From: Nitrospinae bacterium CG11_big_fil_rev_8_21_14_0_20_56_8
Lineage (GTDB): Bacteria; Nitrospinota; Nitrospinia; Nitrospinales; VA-1
Direction: 5' to 3'
NCBI GenBank assembly: GCA_002796165.1
Contig: PCWF01000041.1
Coordinates: 47,345-59,317, forward strand
Length of the DNA: 11,973 bases
Part shown: positions 1 to 6,968 of the stretch, piece by piece
Layout: the number at the start of each line of letters is the position of its first letter
Numbering within the stretch: the first letter of the stretch is position 1
Translations under genes and position numbers: made by a program
The notes under the pieces: generated by a model
Databases searched by the model: none
What the model was told of the DNA's origin: nothing
The model's input: only the letters and a program-made list of their open reading frames with translations

Positions 1-228
1 TTGATTATGAGCCGCGCACAAAACATCTTCCAGCCTGTGGGCGATCGCTTCAATTCTTCCTTCGCCCACCATTCTGGAGGCCCCTTTCAGACTATGAGCC
101 GATCGCTCCAGCTCCTCAAGGAGGCCCATGTGGTCCGGTTGTTTTTCGAGAGACAAGAAACCTTCGGTCAATCGATCGATATGTTCCTGGCTTTCGCGAA
201 TGAAAATTTCTCGAAGCTCACTATCCAT
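1..228 (-). CDS. cheA: Chemotaxis histidine kinase CheA, N-terminal HPt part (cut by window edge)
   Basis: The first 76 codons of a CheA kinase are present; the rest lies beyond position 1. The protein opens MDSELREIFIRESQEH and carries the HPt signature AHSLKGASRMVG, with His45 as the expected phosphorylation site. In the family this histidine takes phosphate from the C-terminal kinase domain and passes it to response regulators. The ATG at 228-226 is preceded by AGGTGA about 4 nt upstream. It is the last visible gene of the minus-strand che operon, 78 bp after the receptor gene. It is too short for kinase, P2 or CheW-like domains to be seen, so a CheA with extra receiver domains cannot be excluded. 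Confidence 0.93.
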   Translation of the reverse strand, partial: MDSELREIFIRESQEHIDRLTEGFLSLEKQPDHMGLLEELERSAHSLKGASRMVGEGRIEAIAHRLEDVLCAAHNQ

Positions 229-251
229 TCTTCACCTGAAAGAAAGCCGCT

Positions 252-302
252 TTATTCCTGTGGCGCGTTCAGTCTTTCGAAGATTCCCTGGCTGGCGCGT
301 TC
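252..302. repeat. 10-bp direct repeat in the mcp-cheA spacer
   Basis: TGGCGCGTTC occurs at 261-270 and again at 293-302, in the short spacer between the receptor stop codon and cheA. Read on the minus strand just past the receptor stop, another frame stays open for about 17 codons (ERASQGIFERLNAPQE) to a TAA at 254-252. The repeat may be chance, or the trace of a lost receptor C-terminus. Confidence 0.4.
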
Positions 303-306
303 CAGG

Positions 307-1776
307 CTAGATGCGGTTTTTGAGATTGCAGGCTGTCGCATTCAGACTTTCAATGGCCACCTTGGTCTGGCTGATCCCGTTCAGGGTTTCTTTCGATCCC
401 TCGCTCAGATTGCGCATGGCCTCCACGATCTGCGAGATCGCCGAGTATTGTTGCTTGATATTGAAAATGATTTGCTGTGTGTTCTTGGATAATTTTTCCG
501 TCGATGAGGCCAGGGCATTGAAGGCCTCACTACTCTGCTCCGCATGGGTTATGACGGTTTGCACCGTCTTGGTGCTTTCTTCGGATACCATGACCGTCGA
601 GTTGGTGGCTTTTTGAATCTCGGAAACCAGGGCGCGAATTTTTTCCATGGAAAATTTACTTTGATCGGCCAGTTTGCGTATTTCCATGGCAACCACCGCA
701 AATCCCTTTCCATTTTCACCGGCGCGTGCCGCTTCGACGGCGGCATTGAGGGCCAGGAGGTTCGTCTGGTTGGAAAGATCTCCCACCGCCTTGGTGATGG
801 TTTCGATCTGGCCGATTTTATCCCCGAGGTTGAGAATCTGCGTCCCCATGGCCTGAATTTTTCCGTTAAGACCCCGGATGGATTCCAGGGTCTCCCCTAC
901 GTTCTGCGAACCTCCCCGGATCAATTTATAAGTTTCTTCCGTCAAACCCGATGCATTGCCAGCCTGCTCCGCGGTCTGCCGGGCAGAGGCACCCAACTGT
1001 TCCACGGTGACGTTGGTCTCGTTGACGGAAGCGGACTGGTTCTGGGCGGTACTCTCGTGCTGGACCACCGTGGAAGCCAACTCCGAGGAGGTGCTGGAAA
1101 GGGATTGAACCAGGCTGTTGAAAGTGCCTGTCATGGATTTGATTAGGAAAACGGAAAAGACCATCACGACCAGGGACCCAATCCCGAAAATGGCCATTTG
1201 AAAATTTGTCTGTTGTTTAAATGCAACGCTCTCTTTGAATTTTTGGTCCCGACCCGACCGCATCGTATCTCTTAATTGAGTCCGGATGGTTAAGACCTCT
1301 TGATATAAATTCAAATTTGAGATGAGGCTCTTAGCTGAGGAATTAGTGGAGGCAATGTTGGCCGAAGTCAACATTAGGTCTTCTTCGGTTTTCAATAATT
1401 TCTTTAAGGAGCTTTCAAAAGAACTCAATAGCTGGTGTTCGTTTTCATCAAGAGTACTATCGGTTTTAAATGCTTCCAATTGGGTCTCCAGATTGTTTTT
1501 GCTTTCTGCGGCCTTGGCCATTAATTGTTCACGGGTTTCCTTGTCTGGTGCCGCCAGCGTTTTTAAAAATTGGTTTCTGTGGACAAATAATTTATCCATC
1601 ACATCGCTTAAGGCCCCTATGGGCAAGGTTTCCTTGAAATAAATTTCAGTCATTTTTTCGTTTAGTTTATTGAAACCATTGAAGGCCATATATCCTTCCG
1701 TGGCCAGAATGGCAATGACCAGAACAGAAAAAAATCCCAGCAGGTTTTTAATTTTCAGATTATCCAGCAGGTTCAT
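307..1776 (-). CDS. Methyl-accepting chemotaxis protein, membrane-bound, no HAMP domain
   Basis: A 489-residue chemoreceptor. TM1 is at about residues 12-30 and TM2 at about 193-212. They flank a roughly 160-residue, mostly helical periplasmic domain, probably of the four-helix-bundle type. TM2 runs almost directly into the cytoplasmic coiled coil, with no recognisable HAMP segment. The signalling hairpin tip is unmistakable: QTNLLALNAAVEAARAGE (337-354) then GKGFAVVA (356-363), the CheW/CheA contact region. The C-terminus stops right after the coiled coil at NLKNRI, with no CheR-docking pentapeptide. The start ATG has a strong AAGGAGA 6 nt upstream that overlaps the cheW stop codon. Ligand unknown. 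It should form the sensory array with the adjacent CheW and CheA and be methylated by the adjacent CheR. Confidence 0.95.
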   Translation of the reverse strand: MNLLDNLKIKNLLGFFSVLVIAILATEGYMAFNGFNKLNEKMTEIYFKETLPIGALSDVMDKLFVHRNQFLKTLAAPDKETREQLMAKAAESKNNLETQLEAFKTDSTLDENEHQLLSSFESSLKKLLKTEEDLMLTSANIASTNSSAKSLISNLNLYQEVLTIRTQLRDTMRSGRDQKFKESVAFKQQTNFQMAIFGIGSLVVMVFSVFLIKSMTGTFNSLVQSLSSTSSELASTVVQHESTAQNQSASVNETNVTVEQLGASARQTAEQAGNASGLTEETYKLIRGGSQNVGETLESIRGLNGKIQAMGTQILNLGDKIGQIETITKAVGDLSNQTNLLALNAAVEAARAGENGKGFAVVAMEIRKLADQSKFSMEKIRALVSEIQKATNSTVMVSEESTKTVQTVITHAEQSSEAFNALASSTEKLSKNTQQIIFNIKQQYSAISQIVEAMRNLSEGSKETLNGISQTKVAIESLNATACNLKNRI

Positions 1777-1788
1777 TTCTTTTCTCCT

Positions 1789-2880
1789 TTACGCATCCCC
1801 GGGAACGGCGAGCCCTTCCTGTTTTAAAATGGCTTCAAGGTCAAGAATGCTGATCAGTTTTTCCTGGATGGCAAATGTGCCTTTAAATAAACTTTCCGAT
1901 CCCAAATCGGTTTCGGTTATGGAAGATTTGATTTTCGACGGGGCCAGGTAAACCAGTCCCTGAAAATTTTCCACGGCGATTCCCAGCGGGAATTCCTCGT
2001 ACTTCAAAACCACCGCGTTATCGAGGCCTTTATGCTCCGGAGAAGAGATATTAAGGAAACCGAAAATATCCACAACCGTCAGGATTTCCCCCCGCAGATT
2101 CATGTTCCCCAGGATGTGGGGCGGGGTCCCCGGAACCGGTACCAGGTCCTTGATTTCGGTGAATTCCCGAACATTCTTGAGATCGATGCCGAAGATTTCG
2201 TTTCCATATTCGATCAGCCCAACCGCGTCCAATTGAGTTTTGTCCTCGTCAATCAGGGATTGCGCCAGGGCAATGGACCGTTGCTTTAACAGTTCCCGTT
2301 CCTCTTCATTTGCATCGAGGAGAAATCCGGGTTCCTCGGCCGCATGATTTTCAGAACTATCGGAGAAATTCTCCTCCGGGAAATTGGCATTCCATATCAG
2401 GTTGTCCAGGTTCAGAATAAAAATGATCCGTTCATTCAACCGGGCTTCCCCGGTCAGTAAGTGGCCGCAGGTTTCCAGATTCCTCATGTGCGAAGTGACC
2501 GGCTGAACATCACTCGCATTAATTTCCAAAACGTCCGAAACCTCCGTCACGACCATTCCCATGACACAGTCTTCATTTTCCAGAAAGATGATCCGGTTGG
2601 ATGAGTGAAGGGGTTTCCGGTGGTGTCCGAAACGGACATTCAAATCCATGACAGGTACCACCTTGCCCCGCAAATTGAGCATGCCGATAATAAAAGGCAA
2701 AACCCCTTCCACCGGGGTGAGCGCGGCAAGGGGCACGATCTCCTTGACGGCCCCCGTTGCAACGGCAAATCCAACACCATTGAGGTGAAATATTAAAAAA
2801 TTGCCCGTTGCCGATTGCCGGCCCGATTCCGGATTCCGCTGATTCCGTTCATTCATTCCGGTATTCATGGCAACCCGCAT
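1789..2880 (-). CDS. cheW: CheW-type coupling protein with two tandem CheW domains
   Basis: A 363-residue protein with two CheW folds, about residues 26-165 and 215-355. Each carries the family hallmark after strand 4: NLRGKVVPVMDL (69-80) and NLRGEILTVVDI (261-272). An acidic linker of about 45 residues joins them. Single CheW proteins are about 150-170 residues, so this is a duplication or fusion that could bridge two receptor or kinase contacts. Two starts are plausible: ATG at 2880, or Met5 at 2868, whose ATG overlaps the TGA of the upstream cheR frame as ATGA. The second favours translational coupling; neither has a strong Shine-Dalgarno sequence. Thirteen bases separate its stop from the receptor start. 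Confidence 0.93.
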   Translation of the reverse strand: MRVAMNTGMNERNQRNPESGRQSATGNFLIFHLNGVGFAVATGAVKEIVPLAALTPVEGVLPFIIGMLNLRGKVVPVMDLNVRFGHHRKPLHSSNRIIFLENEDCVMGMVVTEVSDVLEINASDVQPVTSHMRNLETCGHLLTGEARLNERIIFILNLDNLIWNANFPEENFSDSSENHAAEEPGFLLDANEEERELLKQRSIALAQSLIDEDKTQLDAVGLIEYGNEIFGIDLKNVREFTEIKDLVPVPGTPPHILGNMNLRGEILTVVDIFGFLNISSPEHKGLDNAVVLKYEEFPLGIAVENFQGLVYLAPSKIKSSITETDLGSESLFKGTFAIQEKLISILDLEAILKQEGLAVPGDA

Positions 2881-3089
2881 TGCTTTTCAAGATGGTCGAG
2901 AAGGTCCTTTACCGTGATCCCTCTATAGGGCTCGATGCGTTTCTCCGGCGAGACTCCCCGTAAAATGTTCAAAGCGCTCTTGCGCATGGTTCGTGCCTGG
3001 TCGAATTTTCCCTGGTAATCATAAACCGCTCCAAGTTCCAGGTAACCGAGGTAATGCGCGGGGTTTAAATAAATCACCCGGCTCAGCAA
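2865..3089 (-). CDS. Severed C-terminal TPR segment of CheR, possibly translated separately
   Basis: This is the in-frame continuation of cheR after an amber codon at 3101-3099. It reads as TPR sequence (SRVIYLNPAHYLGYLELG, then DYQGKFDQA) followed by a short helical tail. Register is kept: exactly one residue is missing between GDVD and EKFLL, and the TPR spacing to YLNP is then normal, so there is no insertion or deletion. A 74-residue product is possible from the TTG at 3089-3087, which has AGGAG at 3100-3096 six bases upstream; this Shine-Dalgarno includes two bases of the stop codon. Its TGA overlaps a potential cheW start. It could be a reinitiated stand-alone TPR peptide, the read-through tail of CheR, or dead sequence. 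The choice cannot be made from sequence alone. Confidence 0.5.
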   Translation of the reverse strand: MLSRVIYLNPAHYLGYLELGAVYDYQGKFDQARTMRKSALNILRGVSPEKRIEPYRGITVKDLLDHLEKQCGLP

Positions 3090-3098
3090 AAATTTCTC

Positions 3099-4334
3099 CT
3101 AGTCCACATCACCGATTTCCCGGGCGATTTGTGCGAGGAGGTAGTAAAAGTCAAAGGCCAGAGGATCGTTTTTCAATGCCTGGGAACATACCTTCCTTGC
3201 TTCATCGTAGGCGCCGCGGTTGGCCAGGAGGGACGCGCGTTTTAAAAGTGTGCTTGAGTCAGGCTCGGTAGTCGTGTCCGGGCGTTCTTCTTGTTCGCCG
3301 GGGGCTGAGGTTGTTCTGCGATTGGGGCGCACGACCGGATTAAAAACACCGGCAGGCCTGGACTCCCGATGGGAGGAATTGTGAATGAGTGAAATGGGAT
3401 TTGGGGCGGGTTTCGGAGGCTCCGGGGCTATCATTTCTGAATTAAAATCAGGTTTTGCCGAAGAAGTCTGCGTTATCTTTTGTTCCCCTGGTTTGTAAAC
3501 CACGGATTCGGGATAAAGGACGCTGTGCAAATTTTTTAATTTCCTTTTGTCCAACTCACCGTGTCCGGTGACGAGATAACCGTCCTCCCGGAGAAACCCG
3601 GAAAACTGGTTAGCGGTCAAGGCCGAGGCTTTGGGATTGAAGTAAATGAAGACATTTCGGCATAGGATCAAGTCGAACTGGGTGCCGGAAAGCGCGTCCC
3701 AATTTTTATTTCTGAGGTTCAAACATTGAAACGTGACCATTTTCCGAACCGGGTCCCGCAATGCCCAGGTTTCTTTGCGGATGGATTTGAAGTATCGATC
3801 CTTTATGGCAGGATCCGTTCCGCGAAACGAATTCTGCCCATAAATCCCCTTTTCCGCCTTGACCAGGAAGTCCCCGTTTAAATCCGTCCCCTGAATCCGA
3901 ATGTCCCAGTCCTTTTGGCCGGGAAGAAGTTTATCGATGAGAATGGCGATGGAGTAGGGTTCCTCGCCGGTGGCACAACCCGCGCTCCAAATCCGGAGCT
4001 TGCGTTCCAGGACGCGGTTTTGGATTAATTCAGGCAATATCCGGGTTTCGAGGAGAAAAAACTGTCCCTGGTCCCGGAAAAAATATGTTTCCCCGTTAAT
4101 CAGATGGATCGCGAGCTGTTCCCACTCCAGGCCGGAAACGGCATCGGCCGCTGAAAGGAGTTGAAAGTATTCTTCCGGATTGGAAAATGAAAACTCCCCC
4201 ATCCGCCGGTTCAACGCATCCACAACCCGCTTCGAATCGCCGGATAGAAATTTCAAACCGATGCGTTCTCCTATGAGATGGAGAAAGGCCTCCAGTTGGG
4301 TGGTGTTAATGGCTTTAGCGGTGGGAAAAATCAT
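3099..4334 (-). CDS. cheR: Chemotaxis protein methyltransferase CheR with interrupted TPR tail
   Basis: CheR transfers methyl groups from S-adenosylmethionine to receptor glutamates. The 411-residue product has the complete enzyme: an N-terminal helical domain (about 10-78), NGETYFFRD (80-88), the SAM-binding loop GCATGEEPYS (119-128) and CRNVFIYF (225-232). A Pro/Ser-rich low-complexity linker follows (about 285-360), then TPR1 (about 362-391) and TPR2, broken off at residue 411 by an in-frame TAG. Read through, the protein would have 489 residues. In CheR-TPR proteins the TPRs are thought to serve protein contacts, so catalysis should survive. The start ATG lies one base after the HD-GYP stop (TGACATG), implying coupled translation. 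The TAG may be a real nonsense mutation, a sequence error, or a deliberate gene split. Confidence 0.93.
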   Translation of the reverse strand: MIFPTAKAINTTQLEAFLHLIGERIGLKFLSGDSKRVVDALNRRMGEFSFSNPEEYFQLLSAADAVSGLEWEQLAIHLINGETYFFRDQGQFFLLETRILPELIQNRVLERKLRIWSAGCATGEEPYSIAILIDKLLPGQKDWDIRIQGTDLNGDFLVKAEKGIYGQNSFRGTDPAIKDRYFKSIRKETWALRDPVRKMVTFQCLNLRNKNWDALSGTQFDLILCRNVFIYFNPKASALTANQFSGFLREDGYLVTGHGELDKRKLKNLHSVLYPESVVYKPGEQKITQTSSAKPDFNSEMIAPEPPKPAPNPISLIHNSSHRESRPAGVFNPVVRPNRRTTSAPGEQEERPDTTTEPDSSTLLKRASLLANRGAYDEARKVCSQALKNDPLAFDFYYLLAQIAREIGDVD

Positions 4335-4335
4335 G

Positions 4336-5517
4336 TCATGACTTTCTGTCCGGGATCATTCCCGGGACGGCATGACCCCGCTTCGGTTGGGCCGTCAATG
4401 GATTCCCCCGGGGCAATTGGGAATCGGAAAATTTCTCTTTGACTTCGAGCACCTTGGGGAAAATTTTTTTAAAGGCGCCTACGAGATCCGGATCGAAATG
4501 TATCCCCTTCTGTGCCTCAATGAGGCCCAGGGCGTCTACTTCCGGCCAGGCCTTCTTGTAAGGCCGTTCGGAGGTCAGCGCGTCGAAGACGTCACAAATG
4601 GCGACAATGCGCCCGCAAAGAGGGATTTCACGTTCCCTCAATCCAAGCGGGTACCCCGTGCCGTCCCATTTTTCCTGGTGGGTCCGGGCGATGGTTTCCG
4701 CCATTTGGATCAACTCGGATTTACCCCCCGACAGAATTTCTCCCCCGATCCGGGCATGTTCCTTCATGTGGGTCCATTCATCCGGATCCAGTTTTCCCGG
4801 TTTCAGGAGAATGTGGTCCGGAATTCCGATTTTCCCCACATCGTGCATGGGGCTGGCCCGGAGGATCAGTTCGCAGGTCTTTTCGTCCAATCCGGTCTCA
4901 ATGGCCAGGAGGTGACTGAAATGACTCATGCGAACCACATGGAGACCCGTTTCGTTGTCGCGGTATTCGGCCGCCCGGGCCAGCCGATCGATCACTTCCA
5001 ATTTGGTTTCATTGAGTTCCCGGGTTCGCTCCCGGACCCGATCCTCCAGAGTCAAATTGTATTTTTCAAGGTCCAGCTTGTATCGCTCTTCCCTCTCGGC
5101 GAGAAGCCTTGCGGAAAGGGCGGCATTAATCCGCGCCGCCAGAATATGGGTATTTACAGGTTTCGGCATGTAATCCAGGGCTCCGAGTTCGATCCCCTTT
5201 ACCACCCGGTCCGTTCCGTCGTGCCCTGAAACAACGATTACCGGGATTTTTTTTAGAGCGGGGTTCCCCTTCAGATATTCCAGAAATTCGAAACCGTCCA
5301 TTTGCGGCATCATGATGTCCAGTAAAATCAAAGCCGGATTTTCCTTCTTGCACATGGCCAGGGCGGACATTCCATTGGCGGCCCATAGGGGGATATGACC
5401 CAGGCTCCTGACCTGTTCACCCAGAATTTTCCAAATCAGTTCCGAATCATCCACCAGGAGTATTTTTTGTTTGAGACGATCGTTATTCTGCTCATTCATA
5501 TTCTGAATTTTATTCAT
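4336..5517 (-). CDS. Response regulator with HD-GYP output, predicted c-di-GMP phosphodiesterase
   Basis: A 393-residue protein. The N-terminal receiver domain (about 18-135) has the acidic pair D23-D24, phospho-acceptor D67 in LILLDIMMPQMDG, and K119 in MPKPVN. A coiled-coil linker (about 138-175) leads to an HD-GYP domain (about 176-365). This has MHDVGKIGIPD (HD at 225-226), HMKEHARIGGEIL (250-262), RTHQEKWDGTGYP (GYP at 288-290) and DVFDALTSERPY. All metal-binding and GYP signatures are intact, so hydrolysis of cyclic di-GMP is likely. The tail past about 365 is low-complexity. The start has GGAG 8 nt upstream. It follows the REC-only gene by 17 nt and adjoins cheR, so CheA of this operon is a plausible phosphodonor (inference). 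Confidence 0.94.
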   Translation of the reverse strand: MNKIQNMNEQNNDRLKQKILLVDDSELIWKILGEQVRSLGHIPLWAANGMSALAMCKKENPALILLDIMMPQMDGFEFLEYLKGNPALKKIPVIVVSGHDGTDRVVKGIELGALDYMPKPVNTHILAARINAALSARLLAEREERYKLDLEKYNLTLEDRVRERTRELNETKLEVIDRLARAAEYRDNETGLHVVRMSHFSHLLAIETGLDEKTCELILRASPMHDVGKIGIPDHILLKPGKLDPDEWTHMKEHARIGGEILSGGKSELIQMAETIARTHQEKWDGTGYPLGLREREIPLCGRIVAICDVFDALTSERPYKKAWPEVDALGLIEAQKGIHFDPDLVGAFKKIFPKVLEVKEKFSDSQLPRGNPLTAQPKRGHAVPGMIPDRKS

Positions 5518-5534
5518 AGAAGAAACTCCGTTGA

Positions 5535-5942
5535 TTATCGGTCATCCCCAAAAATAAAATCCTGGGGAGAGAAGGAGGTCCCCCCATGCTCCAGGTCCTC
5601 GATGGTGTTCAGGAACTTTTCCATTCCGCTGGCCTTGTTAAATATAAAATCCGCGCCGGAATCCAGGAAAATTTGTGGCGATACCGAATAAAATTCATCG
5701 GAGAGAAGAATGACCCGCACTTTGGGAAACCGCTCTTTCAGGTTCCTCAATAACGGAAAGTCGGCGCATTGAAACAACCAGGTGTCCAGCACCACAATAT
5801 CCGGGGAATTGAATTCGACCTGGTTGAAAACTGTATCCAGGCTCAGACCCTCGCTTACAATCCGGATTCCGGTAATTTCCGAGAGAAGTTTTACGAGGCG
5901 GCTCAGCACAAGTCCCGAACTGTCTGCAATTGCAACTTTCAT
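5535..5942 (-). CDS. Stand-alone receiver (REC) domain protein
   Basis: A 135-residue single receiver domain without an output domain. Phospho-acceptor D53 sits in DIVVLDTW, the switch serine S81 in VILLSDE, and the conserved lysine K103 in IFNKAS. The usual N-terminal acidic pair is reduced to D7-S8 (IADSS), so metal binding may be altered. The LuxR/NarL-like spacing ends where an HTH linker would begin. It is the first gene of the che operon, upstream of the HD-GYP gene. It could act as a CheY-like shuttle, a phosphate sink or an adaptor. AGAGGA lies 13 nt before the ATG, farther than usual, so initiation may be weak. Confidence 0.88.
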   Translation of the reverse strand: MKVAIADSSGLVLSRLVKLLSEITGIRIVSEGLSLDTVFNQVEFNSPDIVVLDTWLFQCADFPLLRNLKERFPKVRVILLSDEFYSVSPQIFLDSGADFIFNKASGMEKFLNTIEDLEHGGTSFSPQDFIFGDDR

Positions 5943-6308
5943 GGAGAGTCGGTTTTCCTCTTACCGGCGTTTCATGGGAACAACTATTCGTTAGCAGTTA
6001 TGACCAGGATAAAGAATGGCAGGGAGAAAATAAATTGGGGGTCTGCGGAATTTGGTTGTCTGGAATTGAAGATGCCCGGGGTCTTGGATTCTATATCCCC
6101 CGTCTTAAAAGCAAGACGGCTGTGCGTGACGATGCAATCCGGCGGCAAAAATGGAAAAATATTCGGAAGGGTAACCGGGGGAATTAGAGCCCTTTTGGAT
6201 CAAGTCGGGGAGGGATTGGGGCAAGGCGGGGAAGATGGCGGATCCTGTCTATCGGGTGCTACGACTCTTTTCATAAAAAAAGTCACGGTGGAAATAGTTC
6301 CGCCTCGT
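5943..6308. other. Non-coding gap between the HK/RR pair and the che operon
   Basis: No gene supported on either strand in these 366 bp. It must hold the che operon promoter, but I see no convincing sigma-70, sigma-54 or FliA-type box. A perfect 7-bp inverted repeat (CCGTCTT at 6100-6106, AAGACGG at 6113-6119) has no T-run on either strand, so it is more likely an operator or RNA hairpin than a terminator. A weak terminator for the upstream regulator lies at its right end. Confidence 0.6.
6275..6304 (-). terminator. Weak intrinsic terminator after the LuxR-type regulator
   Basis: On the minus strand GGCGGAA and TTCCACC form a 7-bp stem with one C-A mismatch and a 4-base loop, beginning 5 bp after the regulator's stop codon. 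Seven T's (6281-6275) follow, but only after a 5-base gap, which weakens the call. Confidence 0.4.
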
Positions 6309-6968
6309 TTACTGAATGAGGCCGTTTTTAAAAGCATAACTCACCAACTCGGCGACCGATTTGATTTTCATTTTATTAAATATCCGGGTTTTGTGCGTTC
6401 CCACCGTCCCTGCGCTGATGCCCAGGTCCCCGGCGATCTCCTTAATCCTTTTACCGGAGGCAATGAGAGTGAAGATTTCAAATTCACGGGAAGTAAAAAG
6501 TTTATGGGGGAGGGTCCCCGGCTCGGCATCCCAGTCCTCCATCATTTGTTCGGCGAGGCTGGGGCTGAAATATTTTCCCCCGGAATGAACCTTCTCAATG
6601 GCCTTGATCAATTGGCTGGATATCGTTTCTTTGCCCATGAATCCCGCGGCGCCCGATTTTAATAAACGCAGGCCAAACCGATCTTCGGAGAGCATGCTCA
6701 GGATGATGACCGGCAACCGGGGTTCCAGTTGTTTCAGGTCCATAAGGACGTCCCAACCATTCCGTTCCGGCATGTTGACATCGAGGATGACCACATCGAA
6801 GGTTTCCCTTTTGACTCGCTCGATCACTTCCATTCCATTTCTTGCTTCCGCCACGATTTGCATTCGGGAATCGATTGACAAGACTTTCCTGATTCCCTGC
6901 AGAACAATGTCATGATCATCCGCAATGAGCAGGCGGATTTTTTCTGTTGAATCAATATTTCTATTCAT
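6309..6968 (-). CDS. NarL/FixJ-type response regulator (REC + LuxR HTH)
   Basis: A 219-residue DNA-binding response regulator. The receiver domain (about 10-130) has D17-D18, phospho-acceptor D63 in VVILDVNMPERNGW, S91 and K113 in FMGKE. The C-terminal LuxR-type helix-turn-helix (about 155-217) shows FTSREFEIFTLIASGK and KEIAGDLGISAGTVGTH. The start ATG overlaps the kinase stop codon by 8 bp, the usual arrangement for a cognate kinase-regulator pair. It should activate or repress promoters when phosphorylated by the overlapping kinase. Targets are not identifiable, though the adjacent che operon is an obvious candidate (inference). Confidence 0.95.
   Translation of the reverse strand: MNRNIDSTEKIRLLIADDHDIVLQGIRKVLSIDSRMQIVAEARNGMEVIERVKRETFDVVILDVNMPERNGWDVLMDLKQLEPRLPVIILSMLSEDRFGLRLLKSGAAGFMGKETISSQLIKAIEKVHSGGKYFSPSLAEQMMEDWDAEPGTLPHKLFTSREFEIFTLIASGKRIKEIAGDLGISAGTVGTHKTRIFNKMKIKSVAELVSYAFKNGLIQ

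Noticed and set aside
1..492. 163-codon plus-strand open frame at the left edge
   Set aside because: Antisense to cheA and the receptor, both of which show clear family motifs.
3099..3101. Selenocysteine or pyrrolysine recoding at the cheR stop
   Set aside because: The codon is TAG, not TGA, the site is a surface TPR position, and nothing suggests pyrrolysine machinery. Nonsense change, error or gene split are simpler.
4372..5229. 285-codon open frame on the plus strand
   Set aside because: It lies wholly antisense to the HD-GYP gene, whose motifs are intact; its translation shows no domain.
5769..6662. 297-codon plus-strand open frame crossing the 5943-6308 gap
   Set aside because: Both ends are antisense to real receiver genes, its translation has no family resemblance, and it has no ribosome binding site worth the name.
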